From the NCBI GenBank assembly GCA_963971425.1, contig OZ020520.1, positions 6,676,553 to 6,740,552 on the forward strand: a stretch of DNA of 64,000 bases, read 5' to 3'. The notes below the pieces were generated by a model. The model was given only the letters and a program-made list of their open reading frames with translations, ran no database searches and had not been told where the DNA came from. Positions 52,330 to 64,000 of the stretch are shown piece by piece. The DNA is from Bryoerythrophyllum caledonicum (Eukaryota > Streptophyta > Bryopsida > Pottiales > Pottiaceae). How positions within the stretch are numbered: position 1 is the stretch's first letter; each line of letters begins with the position of its first letter. Position numbers and translations under genes: made by a program.

Positions 52330-54962
52330 TGGGAGATCACGAGAGTGGATCATCCTCTGGAGGTGGTGTTGGAGATATTGGTGGTGGTGTGAATTTCACG
52401 GCGGATTTTGTTCGGGCCATGCAGTTGTTTATGGGCCAACAAGCTACTGATATGGCAGGACAAGGAGCTACGAAAGCATTGAGGGATGTCATCTGTAAGA
52501 TTGGAAGATTTGATAGCAAGAATATCACGGGGTTTTTGAGGGCATACACTTGTGAGATGGAGATTTATCAGGTGTTTGTGGCACGAATGATAGAGACGTT
52601 TGATCTTGCGGTTGTGCCCGAGATTCGAGAAAGGGTGAGAGAACTCCATGATGCAGTGAATGTAAATACATGGGCAAGGTTTGCTGAGAGGTTGAAGGAA
52701 GAGTATTTTGATGAAGATTCTCAGCGAATGTCTAAGAGGGCATTCTTGGAGTAGGTGGAAATGCAGCCTCGAAAGACCATGGGGCCGAACGAATTCTTGA
52801 GAGAGTTTGGGAAGAAGTATGGTCAACTTCCACTATCTGAGAAGCGGCTTCTTGATACGAGGAAGTCTGAGTTGTTTCTCGAAGCTGCAGATGATGTGTT
52901 GGAAGACAGACTCCTTCTTATTCTTCAAGACGTGACAGCCGAGGGAGGTTTTGATCCCGACTGGAGGAGATTGGAGGAGTCAATGAGTCTTATTGCCAAG
53001 CAGCAACGTGTAAAGGCTCGTGGAGTTATATCGAGGGGTGATGCACCATCGGTATCATTTTCCAAGACTCCAACATCTTTGGTATCTTCAACGTCATCAA
53101 GTTCTTCTAGAGGCAAAGTCCTTGATAATGACACTCTTGAAGATCTTGTAAAAGGCCTCAAGGATCTGAAGGTAGAGATGAGTGCTTTGAAAAAGGGCCG
53201 TATAACAAACGACTCCCGTCTTGCTGATGGCTCGAGAGGATTTGTTGTGCGATGTATCTATTGTGATGATCCGAGTCACGAACGTGGAGACTGCAAGTTT
53301 TTTGCAGATGACTTGAAGGCGGGTATCATCATTTTCAGAGAAGGGATGATCAGAGATGCTGCATCGGGTGATCCATTAGCTACGAACTTTGGCAAAGGAG
53401 GGATGAAAAAATTGGTGGATGATAAGTTAGGTTGGACAAGCTCTGTTCATCTCAAAGATGCTGAAACATATAATATTCAAGCAGTACAGAATGGGGTGGA
53501 AGCATTATCAAACCCCAATCGAGAAGTTATGATTAGCGGGGCTCAAATTATCAGAAGCCTAACGGGTTGGGATGATCCAGTGGACTCCAACACCATCAAA
53601 GCCTACTTGGGAAGTGAGAATGGAGAGAAAAAGCCTCAGGATGTGATTGTAGAAGTGAAGAGAGGTAGAAATATAGAAGAAGAGACTGAAGAACCTGCTA
53701 GCAAGAAGAAGACACCTATTGGGAAGGAAAATATTCAGAATCAAGGGCCAGTAGGTCAAACACGTCAGAGGCATGAAGGGCGACCTTCTACCTCTCATCC
53801 AGGAGATGCACCGCTCCCGAAGGAGAAGTGGGAGGAAAGAATGAGTGGTGAGAAGAAAGGGAAGGAAGATAGAGTAAAGGGGAAGGGCAAAGCACCGGTT
53901 TACAAACTTCAATCTGATATTGAGACCTCTATCGATATGAAAGGTATTCTAGAAGAGAAGATTTTTTATGCCAAGATTGAGTTTACTCTGAAGGGAGCCC
54001 TCGCCATAGCCAAAAAAGACTTTCATGAGCTCATCATTGATGTCATCAAGAGGAAGAGACAGATCACTGTCGAAACAGTGATGACCAGAGCATTGGACAC
54101 TCATATGACAGAAGATGAAGAAGAAGAAATTGGCCAAGTGTTTGCTTTGATGTATGACCGTGTGGGTATAAAAAGCCAAGACCAGAAAGTAAAGTGTGAT
54201 GGAGATGATGAAGGGATTGAAGAACTATTAGATGGAGAAATAGAGGATGAGATTTTGAAGATGTTTGCTTGCAGTTGTGAAATCAAGAGTATAAATGAAG
54301 CAAACAAGAACCAAGAAGAGAAGGTGGCGGGAGAGAAGGATGGAGCACTTGTGGTGGACGAGATACTACAAGTCAGTGGAGAAGAGGCTTTTATAGAAGC
54401 CAATGTTTCTTGTTGCTTGCACAACAAGTCTCAAGTGATGCGTGGGAATGAAGCAATGACAGCCTTTACTCATCCATTTTGGGCAAGAGCCACTACAGAG
54501 ACACGTGTTAAACTTGGAGACTTGGATGAGACTTTTTTAGCCCTTGTGGACCATGGTTCAGAAATTAATATCATATCCAAGAAGTTATATGAGAAAGGAA
54601 AATGGCCTATTGATATTAATCATGGATGGGTGATGCGGGCAGCAAACAATGAGAAAGGCAAGTTGTATGGAGCATGTCCAGCGGTCAAGACCAAGATTGG
54701 AAATGTTGAGGTGGAACAAAACTACTTTGTTCAAAACTATGGGTCTTATCCTATTATTCTTGGTCAGCCATATATTACAGCAACAAGGATGGAGACCAAG
54801 GTTTTGGATGATGGCTCACACTATGCAAGAATTCGTAGTTTGGATGGGATGCAAGTTATACAGTTTCTCACCGTGAAATCAAACAATGAGAGACATAGGG
54901 ATCAGCTTAGAGATGAACCTATCGGTTATGACCGTGGCAACGAAGACTTTCAGGATTTCTAG
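52330..54962 (+). pseudogene. gag and protease region of the gypsy element
   Basis: Starts MGDHESGSSSGGG. It has a capsid-like helical part, a CCHC zinc knuckle (about 53255), a long charged linker rich in Lys/Glu, and an aspartic-protease-like part near 54545 (LVDHGSEINII). Fossil; interrupted. Confidence 0.8.
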
Positions 54963-55519
54963 ATTGCACGCATGGAGACTGGGGATCCACGGGTGCTAAC
55001 AGATCATTGAATACTACATTTTCCAGTGTAAAGAATGGTGGTTGTGGACTTTTAAGTTTAGCAAAGGATGGTTTGGTCAGCTTTACAAAAATTACAGAGT
55101 TGGACCGTGTACATAAGAGATGGATTAGAAAGACTGAAGAAAAGTTAAAAAGAGTGGGTGTAGAATTGAGTAATGAGTGTATTACAGAAGTTATCGAAGA
55201 GGAAGGTTTTTCAGACGATATAGTAAGGACTTTGGAAGGAGTGTTAGCTCAAAGCTCGGGACCAAGAGATGTTACAATCGAGATTCATTCAAGGGAACTT
55301 TATGACGAGGTACTGAAAACAACAACCATGAAGTCTACCGGAAGTTATGTTTCTCATCTTGAGGCTAGGGTTAATACCAAATACAAGACCGTGGCGAAAA
55401 AAGTGAGGCCGGTAGCAACTCAATTGCCACCAGACACTGAGGAACATATCAAGCAGGCTTAAAAGGAGCCAGGGCTAAGAGAAACAAGGAAAATTGGGCA
55501 CAAGTTTACTGAGGAGTCA

Positions 55520-58519
55520 TTGGCTGGACTAAAGATTAGAAGGGATGATTTCTTACATGTATATGAGAGAAAAATGTTCCAAGATATGCTCTCTAAACAT
55601 GGGAAATCATTTTCCTCTTCACCAAAAGAAATTGGATGTGTTCATCCTAGTGTGGTTGTACCAATGGTGATTTTTACAGTTCCTCATGTGCCGTGGGACT
55701 TAAAGCCTATACCAGTGCCAAGAGCATTACTTCCTAAGTTGGTGAATTTGTTGAAAGAGAAGATGCAGATGGGTATACTTGAGCCTTCAATGGCTCCATA
55801 CTCCAACCGTTGGTTTACAGTGCCAAAGAAGTCTGGTGCACTTAGATTTATACAAGATATGCAGTCAGCCAATAAGGTTACTATTAGAAAGAAAGGGTCA
55901 GGGCCAATTGAGGATGAGGTTGCTGAAGCATTTGCGGGACATGCTATCTATTCCATTGGAGACTTATATTCTGGTTATGATCAGTTCCAACTTGCGAACA
56001 AAAGCAGAGATCTGACTACGATGAAGACTCCATTAGGACCTGTTAGAATGTGCACATTGCCCTAGGGAGCCACTAATTCGGTGGCGCATATGCAAAACGC
56101 GATGAACCAAATCCTCAAGGATTTTGTACCTGAGAAAACTATACCCTTTGTAGATGATATTCCCATTAAAGGCTGCAAAGAAGAAATCAAGGACTTGACT
56201 ATGGATGACGATGGTTGCAGAGTATTTGTCAAGAACCACATAAGAGATGTGGAAATGATCTTAAACAGACTTGGAGAGGTGGACTTGACATTGTCCGTAG
56301 AGAAGTCCAAGTTTGATGTTGATGAGATTATTGTGGTTGGTCACTTGTGTGGAGTATACGACAGAAAACATAACCCTGAGAAAGTAGATGCTATCTCTAG
56401 GATGAAGCCATGTGGTAGCATCACTGAAGTAAGGAGGTTTTTAGGGGCTTGTGTCTTCTACCAAATATGGGTTCCACATTTTGCTCATCTTGCTGATCCA
56501 TTGTACAAGCTTTTGAGGAAAGGGATTAAATTCAAGTGGGGGCAAAAACAAGAGTTAGCCATAGAAGGCTTGAAAGAAACTTTGATGTCTCCACCAATTT
56601 GGAAGCAAGTGGATTACAATTGTGGTAGACCAGTCATTATAACAGTTGATACCAGTCCAATTGCTACAGGTTGGGCTGTTGGTCAAGATGATGTAGAAAG
56701 ACGAAGGTATGCCATAAGATTTGGAGCAAGAATTCTCACAGAACGTCAAAGAGCGTATCCACAAGTGAAGAGAGAACTTTTAGGGGCACTTATAGCATTG
56801 AAGGTAGAAAAAAACTATTTAATTGGTGCTGATGTTGTGCTTGAAACTGATTGTTTACCATTACTCGGAATGGTGGCTAATTGCTCTACTTCAGATATTG
56901 CGATGCTGAGATGGATAGCATATATCAGATCACTGAATCATGTGGTAACACATATTACTGGCAAAATGAATTCAGTGGCAGATATGTTATCAAGAGCGAG
57001 ATTTATGTGCGAGGAAGAGATGGTGGCATAAGAGATTGCAGATGACTATGAGGAAAAGGATTATGGTTATGTTATGACACTTGATGGGTTGAACTTAAGT
57101 GATGGTGATTTACCTTTCAAGGTAAATCTATTTGAAGGAAGACTAAAGGATATTGGCTTATATCTCAGCACTTTGAAGAAACATAGAGACTGGTCAAACA
57201 AGACATATAAAGATATTAGACACCAGTCTTATGGTTATCTTTTGAGAGATGGATTGTTATGGAAGAGGCCAAAGAGGAAAGATGGGGTGCCGTTAAGAGT
57301 GGTTGGTGATACTGATACCAAAAATCAAGTCCTCAAAGAATTTCATGACACACTTTGGGCATGACACAAAGGGATTTGGGCCACTTTCAACAAAATCAAA
57401 GAACGGTATAGGTGGAAGGATTTGTACAACGATGTAGAAGAATTTGTAGCTTCATGCATTGATTGTCAACTCCAATCAAAAATTAGATACAGAGATGAGT
57501 TGCATCCAACCTACCCACTTGCCATACATTTTCAATGGGTAATTGGCTTAGTCGCGATGCCATCAGGTTTGTGGAGTATGAAGTACCTGGTTTTGGCAAG
57601 GGAAGAACTCTCAAACTTTGTAGAAGGTAGAGCCTTAAGAACTAAGTCTACCGAAGGAATTTGTAGGTTCATCCTAGAAGACATTTTCAGCAGATATGGT
57701 AGTGTTGGCAGAATGAGAGCAGATCGTGGAGAATTAAATGCAGCTGAAGCTAGAAGTTTTTTCCAAAGGTATGGTATGAAGCTGAGGCTGACTACTGCTT
57801 ATAACCCTGAGGCTAATGGCAAGAGTGAACGAGCACATCCTCCAATTATCAACGCATTTGTCAAAGCCTGTAAAGGAAAACCAAAGCATTGGCCTAGACT
57901 TCTACCATTTGCATTGTGGGCAGACAGGACTACACATAGTACTGTCACTGGCTATATGCCAATTGAGCTTATGATGGGGCAAAAACCAATATTGCCTGTA
58001 GAAGACTCATTGCCTATCTCGGTGTTTTTGGATTGGGAAGATGGAATTAGCACAGGAAGATTATTAGAACTCTGCATAAAGCAATTGGAAAGATTGCCTG
58101 AAGCCCACAACGTGGCCTTCGAAAGGATGAAGATAGCGCGGTTGAAGAACAAAGCCAGATTTGATAGAACTCATCGGTTGAGAACAAACCAGATTCGAGT
58201 TGGGGATTGGGTATTAGTGTTTGATAACACTTTGGAGCATCAACATAGTACTCTCAGAAAGTTTGCACGTAGATGGTTTGGACCATATGTAGTGGTGGAA
58301 GTACATGATAATGCTACTTATACACTTCGTGAGTTAGATGGAACGCTGTTGAGAATTCCAGTGGCTGGCAAGAGAATCAAGGCATTCAAGAAGAGAGATC
58401 GCAGATATTGCTTTGAGGACATATCAGGAGATGATTCAAGCTTTACCCAACACGAAGACAATGATTCATACATTCAGGACGAGAACGAAGGCATGGAAGA
58501 TACATCGGAAACGGACTAA
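55520..58519 (+). pseudogene. pol region: RT, RNase H, integrase
   Basis: Reverse transcriptase (WFTVPKKSGALRFIQD; IGDLYSGYDQFQL; FVDDIP), RNase H (ITVDTSPIATGWAVG; RELLGALIALK) and integrase (MRADRGELNAAEARSF; YNPEANGKSERAHPP) occur in the Ty3/gypsy order. A chromodomain is not evident after the integrase. Fossil; interrupted several times. Confidence 0.88.
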
Positions 58520-58561
58520 CTTGGCACATCACGGAGGATGTGCAAGTTTAGAGGGGGTGAA

Positions 58562-60148
58562 TGTCGTGATGCAATATAGTTTATGATATAAAAAATAAGA
58601 TTGAGAAGAAAAATGGGGAATTTAGCTGGTTAAGGTAATTGTGGAGAATAAATGGCTTTTTCCTCAATTACCCTACCAGTCCAGAAGCTTATCTTAGAGG
58701 ATCTTTACTGCATCTTGTCACTAGCTCAGGGCTTAGGAGCGTCCACCAGCTGGATTTGCTGCTGATTCCGGCAGTCCCCTGACCGCGCGAGCGCCAGCCG
58801 CTCTGACAAGCCAAGGAATCGAACCCGGACTGGCGAGGTGCAACGAAAAGCTTAGCCAGCCGAACTAAGCCGCGGTTGATGGCCGTACGTGGGCTCTAAT
58901 GATATTTAAGCTATTCTCTAACTCTTCTGAGATCAAAAAACTTAAACAGAGTGTTATGGTATTATAGTTTGTAGTAGAAATAAGAAATGTTTAGTTTGGG
59001 GGTTAGTTAAGGGGAGAAATATAGTGCCAACTTGTAGTAGAGTTATAGATTAGGAAATAAAAGTCAAGCTAGGCTTATGTGGGAAGATTTGGATAAGATT
59101 TGGAGGTAAATAGACTTTGGTGTCCAAGGGTGAGTCAAAAGGAGGGCTAGAGAAGCATGGGCTGATTTAGGCCCTTGACTTTTCTTCCCTCCTCCCTCGG
59201 CCAAAGCCTCCTCCATTTAGTATAAAAAGACGTTCGGATTTTCGGGTGTGAGAGGTAGAGTTTTGTGATTTTTGACGTCAGTTTTTAGGCTGTTGTAGAA
59301 CTTGTTAATAGCTTTTCAACAAGCTATCACACACTCCAATCGGAGTTATGTAGAAGCTGTGGTGTGGATTTGAATAAACAAGGGTAATGCTGCCATGAAT
59401 TTTCGAGAGCAGTAACTTTGATTCCATGTAGAAACTTGTATACAAAGAGTGAGATAGTGAGTCTTTGTGTGTATAGTGGTGGTTGAATTAGCTTTCCAAT
59501 GAGCTATCACAAGCTCAAATCCGAGTTGTTATGGATTTGTGGCACTTGATCTATTGAAGGAGTATTCTCGGAGGAGCGGGTTTTATTCCACAAGTTTCAA
59601 GCAGTGACTTTGAGCAACTATAATTCATTGCGTGTAGAGTCAGTAGGATTGAAATTTTTTTCACTTGTTCATTTTGTTGTTAGCTTTTCAAAAAGCTATT
59701 ACATGTTTATTTCCAAGCTATAGTGCAAGAGTTTTGCTAGTTTGAATGGGAAGGGGTTGGCTGCCTTCATTAATTTAGAACAGTAACTTTGATTTTTCAT
59801 AGAAATAGTTGTAAAGATCTTTTTGTGTTGAAACTTTGGATATAGAAACCTTACTGTATTAGCTTTTCAAAAAGCTATTGCATGTGTTTATATCGTTAGT
59901 TTAGAAATAAAATAACCCGATTTAGTGGGAAGGGGTTTAACTGCCCATGTTTATATAACTTCATGTTTGACTACTTGCAAGGGTCTGTCAAGATGAACCA
60001 AAAACTCGACTTTCTATGCAGATCAAGACTTTGGTCATTATTGTAGATTAATGGAATTCATATTTGTGGCATCTTCCTTTTTTTTTACTGAAACTGGTAG
60101 CAGTCAAGAACCCAGCATTTTCCCAAGGCAAATTCTCTCTCCACGACA
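58562..60148 (+). repeat. 3' LTR of the gypsy element
   Basis: Same length as the 5' LTR, with the few differences all transitions as far as seen. Preceded by a polypurine tract at about 58550. Confidence 0.92.
58652..58875 (-). ncRNA. tRNA-derived SINE-like segment in the 3' LTR
   Basis: Identical layout to the 5' LTR copy: A-box 58856-58867, B-box 58815-58825. Its presence in both LTRs means it was in the LTR before this insertion. Confidence 0.65.
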
Positions 60149-60596
60149 GCTCGATACTAACCCCACAATTTCCCTCCGCGTGGGTTGGATCGTCTACTAT
60201 GAGCAGCCATTTAGGGACACGGAGGGGCGAGAACAATGGTACTCTCCCTTTCTTCATAGATCCTTGGCGAAGCGGAACCACGGAGAGTCATTGAGGCCCC
60301 GCTCTAAAAACATGGATGGAGTAACAAACAAAAGGAAGAATATCCGAGTAAAACGACTAGTGAAGGCCGCATCAACTATTGGCGCCGAGCTACAATTACA
60401 AAACTTGGCCTCGGGGATTGAGGAGTACGTGGCACCAGTCTTGAAAAATTTTGCGGAGAACTTCTCATCATCGGGCGATGATGCAGACGATGAGGATTGC
60501 GATGAGGCACCTCGTAACAATACGGTGGTGCTTCGTAGGCTCTCTTTTTCTCAAAATGTTCGCCTATCAAAACGGAAGCGGAAACACAATGATTAA
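60149..60596 (+). pseudogene. Probable 3' part of hAT copy 1, displaced by the gypsy insertion
   Basis: Directly after the 3' LTR, an open frame reads LDTNPTISLRVGWIVYYEQP and RDTEGREQWYSPFLHRSLAK, then a helical part and an acidic stretch (SSSGDDADDEDCDE), and ends LSKRKRKHND at TAA 60594-60596. It has the composition of a C-terminal tail and lies where the hAT gene interrupted at 50690 would continue. It has no recognised domain. Alternatively it is a separate gene whose start was removed by the insertion. Confidence 0.5.
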
Positions 60597-60829
60597 AAGA
60601 TGATGGACACGAGGGTACTACAAGTTAAAACTGTCTTTAGTGGTGTGGTGATTGCATGGTACAATAGTACCGTGGCTTAAAATATGTACTTGGTGTTTAG
60701 AGTGCCCATTCATGAAGGCACCACGTTGAAATAAATAATTTTAATGTTAGAGCACCCTTGTACAATTGTATTCTTTCAAATTCTCTAAACCTCAGCCCTT
60801 TTGAGGGGCAAATGCAATGTTCGAGCGCG

Positions 60830-61210
60830 CACGCCCGGCTCCTAACCGTGCGCTCCTGATAGGCAGGTGCGCGCGCGATCCAGAATGGTATGCGCTAGGC
60901 CCGTGACGCTGCGCGCCCGACCCCTAATGATACGCGCCCGACCTTGACGGTACGCACTCGGCCCTAAGTGCTACGCGCCCGGCCTTGATATGAACACGCC
61001 CGGCCCTGAGGGGTACGCTCCCGGCCTTGTATGTACGCGCCTGGCCTTAATTGGTACACGCCCGGCCTTAATTGGTAACCGCCCGGCCTTAATTGGTACG
61101 CGCCCGGCCCTAATTGGGACGCGCTCGACTCTACATGAACGCGCGCGGTCCAGATTGATATGCGCCCGACACCAAATGCTGCGCACGCGGTCCGAAGGCA
61201 CACGCCCGCC
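60830..61210. repeat. CGCGCCCGGCC minisatellite after hAT copy 1
   Basis: About eighteen irregular units of 20-21 bp (CGCGCCCGGCCTTAATTGGTA repeated several times near 61030-61110). Same family as the array at 47430, so such arrays bracket hAT copy 1. Confidence 0.9.
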
Positions 61211-61319
61211 CCTTGATGTGACGTGGAAAGTCGTCTGACGTGTCGTGCACATGTGTTTTACTAGGGAGTAAGTAGAAAATTTGATTTAGGGTTTGTAATA
61301 TTTTTTTTACACGCAATTG

Positions 61320-61528
61320 TCCGCCAAAAATTGTTCTCCGCCCTGTCCGTCCGACCGACTGTCCGTCCGTCCGCTGTCTTTGGGCCCCTGACCGTCTATG
61401 CAGACAACTGTGGGCGTCCGTCGTCCGCCGTCCGCCGTGGCGGACGGCCTTTCACAACAGCTCCCCCGTCCGCTATTTGATTGACATTCTATCATCTCCC
61501 AACGGTCAGAATCATCGTGAGTATAAAG
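61320..61528 (+). promoter_or_regulatory. GTCCGTCCG tract and TATA box of hAT copy 2
   Basis: 61320-61460 is rich in GTCCGTCCG, CGTCCGCCG. TATAAAG at 61522-61528 lies about 200 bp before the ATG at 61723. Confidence 0.6.
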
Positions 61529-61722
61529 AAAACATCACATGGAGCCTCACTTTACTTCTGAACTTTTGTTTCCCAAAAGCTTTGAGTTGTACTATGTATC
61601 CATTGTTTGGTAATCATCGAGTTCGGAAGTCTTGAATATCAGAGTTTCTTTCGGAACTCCTGATATTTCTTCCACATACTACCTATCACGTTCGTTCATT
61701 TCTCGATACTATACCCATCAAA

Positions 61723-64000
61723 ATGGCCACCTAACCTCGGTCTCCATGGTATATCGAAATCACTGAAGTACAAGGCAGGAAGACAGACTCCCTCCAATGC
61801 AATCTTTGTCACCACGTTTTTGCAAGAATGCTTAAACAACAGCTAAGTCATCTCGTGTACGAAGAACTCCCTAGCAAGCGCAACAACGGTGTTGGCCTCT
61901 ACACCAAATTAACAACCTGCGTACAGATTTCATTTAAAAATTGTTGTGGCCACTACCCAAAATATGATGAAGAACTGTTCTTCAAACATTGCCCCACCCT
62001 ACCATTGAAATTTGCACCTGCCTCAGAATATAGCACGTCCAACTCCGCTGGTGGAGATTCTTGTGTAGGGTCCACTCAAGCCCCCCTCCCGTGATTTTAC
62101 CATCAACTATGGTTGAACCAACCCCCACCTTCCACGACTTCACCGAACAAGGGAGTGTAGGTGCCAAGTTCCCCAGATTGATGAGGCAATCCGTGCTCGA
62201 AGAGGGTTTTCAAGAAGTGGAGCGGCGGGAGCTAAACAAAGTGTGGGCAAAGTTTTTCTATGGAGCAAACGTGCCGTTTGCTATAGCACGGAATGTTGCA
62301 TTCAAAGAAGCCGTGATGAAGACTGCCTCTTTCAAAAAACCATATGCCCTACCTTCTTACCATGACATTTGGACAAGGTTGTTGGGACAAGCGAAGGCTG
62401 ATTTAGAAGCACAACTCAATAGAAGACTGTTCGAGACTGTTCGGAAGTTTGGAGGAACTCTAGCCATAGATGGGTGGACATCTGTGACTAGTCGCCCTTT
62501 ATGCAATGCAATGCTCGTGTCTCCCGCTGGAGAGCTCTTCTTGGGAGCTGTAGATACTACGGGCAAAGAAAAGAACATTGCGTACCTGGCATCCATCATG
62601 TTCAAGTTCATTGAACAAGTTGGCCCCCACAACATTATTCAGGTGTGTACTGACAATGCTCTAGTCATGCTCAATGCCTCAGAATTAGTCGTCAAGAAAT
62701 ATCCACACATATACATTCAAGGATGTGCCGCGCATACCATGGACTTATCGTTGGAGGACTGGGGGAACGCTACATGGATAAAAGAAACTCTCGAGAAGGC
62801 CAAGTTCTTGGTTAAGTTTGTCAAGAATCCGCAAATGCCCCTCGCCGTGTTTCGTAAACACGAGGCCAAGTTCAGCCTATTACTGCCCGGGCAAACAAAA
62901 TTTGCATGTAATTTCACAATGATAGATCGCCTACTGAAGGTCAAGGAATCATTGGAGCAAACCGTTGTTGATCTTGAATGGCGGGCATACGCCTCCAAGA
63001 AGTCACTCTCGGCTAGAGATAAAGTAGTCATCTCTCGAGCCATTAAAAGAGTGGTTCTAGATGAGCGTTTCTGGGAGCGGTGCACGAACTTCCAGGAGAT
63101 GGTAGCCCCTGTAGTGTATGGGCTTGGGGAATTCGATGCCAAGGAACCTTGTATGGCCAAGGTTTTGCAAATCTTTCGCGACCTTGAGAAGCACGTCCTA
63201 GCGTTGCGTAATGAATCATTTTGTCTTGTTAGCGATTTAGCGGTCATTGTTGAGGACGAGTTCTACGCACGAAAACAAATGATGACAACGGATTAACATT
63301 CCGCCGGTGCACTTCTCAATCCTTATTTACTCCATGATGAAGAATTGGCCGATGATCCGGATGTTATCACGGCATGAAAACGAGTACTACAAAAGCTATG
63401 TGATCCTAAGACTAACCTAGACATGGTGAATGAGTTCCTAGCATTTCGAAACAACGATGTACCATTCCATGACATGTTGGATCCTAAGGACCAAAAATGT
63501 TCTCCGTATGCTTGGTGGGATTTTGAAGGTGCTTGTGGAAAGCTCCTTGCACCAATTTCAAAGAGAATACTAGCGCAGACAGTGTCATCTTTTTCTTACG
63601 AATGCAATTGGAGTAGCTACTCTTTCGTCCATGACAAGAAACGGAATCATTTACTACCGGGAAGGGCTGATGACTTGGTCATTGTGTATACAAACTCCAA
63701 GTTGCTTGCGAATGCAAAGTTGATGGATGAGAAGAGGTGGTACGCGGAGAACTTGTATTAGAGGATCCACAACCACGTAAGTCGGACTATCCAAACTACT
63801 CTGACGATTCAAGCACCGGTGCCCTTGCCAATTACGATGCAGAGCATCTAGACGATGACATCGACAGCAGCCCTTCTCAACGTATGGATCATACTCACGA
63901 CGCCCCAATCACCGAGTATGATTTTGTTGATAACAACATTCTTGCAGAGAAAGAAGATGACTTGTTGCCCATAGCGCGGTACTTGAATGGAGACGGCATG
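61723..64000 (+). pseudogene. hAT transposase copy 2, runs off the window
   Basis: The ATG at 61723 is followed three codons on by TAA (61732-61734). Then comes a BED finger (LQCNLCHHVFARMLKQQLSH), a Ser/Pro linker and a one-base shift in a C-run near 62080. After that one long frame to 63296 has the DUF659/catalytic core (LAIDGWTSVTSRPLCNAML; IIQVCTDNALVML; CAAHTMDLSLEDWG). Further stops are TAA 63294-63296 and TGA 63375-63377. The dimerisation region is at about 63500-63640 (WWDFEGACGKLLAPISKRIL; YECNWSSYSFVHDKK). After about 63755 the acidic tail continues in another frame (ANYDAEHLDDDIDSSPSQ) to the window edge. Homologous throughout to copy 1 and to the fragment at 24844-25313. Confidence 0.85.

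Larger units (their letters stand above)
50690..60148 (+). mobile_element. Ty3/gypsy-type LTR retrotransposon, nearly complete, coding region broken
   Basis: Fossil element of about 9.46 kb. The two LTRs are 1587 bp each (50690-52276, 58562-60148), both TGT...ACA, with about five differences noticed by eye. Internal region 52277-58561: primer-site-like TGGTGCTTCCAC just after the 5' LTR, gag with a CCHC knuckle (CIYCDDPSHERGDC), protease, reverse transcriptase, RNase H, integrase in gypsy order, and a polypurine tract AGAGGGGGTGAA before the 3' LTR. The coding region has about six interruptions. By LTR identity it is young. No clean target duplication was found (CGCGC on the left, GCTCG on the right). 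It appears to have entered the 3' part of hAT copy 1. Confidence 0.93.

Noticed and set aside
60051-60148. Start of the 60149-60596 frame inside the 3' LTR
   Set aside because: The frame is open into the LTR end (MEFIFVASSFFF), but the same LTR sequence occurs at 52179, so this part belongs to the LTR and is not an original exon.
50685-60153. 5-bp target duplication of the gypsy element
   Set aside because: CGCGC on the left and GCTCG on the right do not match in any sensible register, so I claim none.

Overview
The window looks like a repeat-rich nuclear segment of a green-lineage eukaryote. It has spliced genes with GT-AG introns, a degenerate CCCTAAA (plant-type telomere) tract, plant-style LTR retrotransposons, and BED/DUF659 hAT and DD34E Tc1 transposases. 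A streptophyte alga such as a charophyte fits best, but that is inference. Almost nothing is an intact gene: most coding frames carry one or more stops or a frameshift. A 200-base run of N marks an assembly gap.

Layout. 1-3475: two Tc1-like elements lie tail to tail on one shared TA. 3.6-10.4 kb, minus strand: host-type spliced genes, namely possible small exons, an FCP1/SCP-like HAD phosphatase, and a three-exon gene with a ParB-like motif. The introns of the last gene each hold copies of a palindrome (arm CACTTTAGCTCGA, one G or C, then the reverse complement). 10.5-18.2 kb: two foldback MITEs, two palindrome arrays (periods about 53 and 47 bp), simple-sequence tracts, AT-rich filler and the telomere-like tract. 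18.3-21.1 kb: a gene for a DUF7869-like (RNase H-fold, transposase-related) protein. 22.1-22.9 kb: a non-autonomous Tc1 derivative. 24.0-25.3 kb: an unrecognised gene lying head to head with the 5' end of a hAT gene.

25.3-37.4 kb is a nest of very long LTRs (3.2 to 4.6 kb). Two families start with the same short palindrome and are fused head to head on it, and one solo LTR with a 5-bp target duplication sits inside the internal region of another element. 37.5-47.2 kb holds GC-rich minisatellites, a kinase-like gene crossing the assembly gap, a second copy of the 24-kb gene family, and two copies of a coiled-coil gene. A solo LTR with TCAGT duplications splits the second of these. 47.4-61.2 kb is a hAT gene apparently split by a nearly complete Ty3/gypsy-type element with almost identical 1587-bp LTRs, each carrying a tRNA-derived SINE-like segment. 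From 61.3 kb to the end is another hAT copy, cut by the window edge.

The points most worth a second look are the palindrome family with covarying outer arms, its regular 47-bp array and its intron-only placement in the minus-strand gene. Also notable are the large excess of TAG among stops that interrupt otherwise open host and DNA-transposon frames, the ORF-bearing giant LTRs that share a palindromic terminus, and the repeated promoter design of the hAT genes (GC array, then TATA box, then start codon about 200 bp on).
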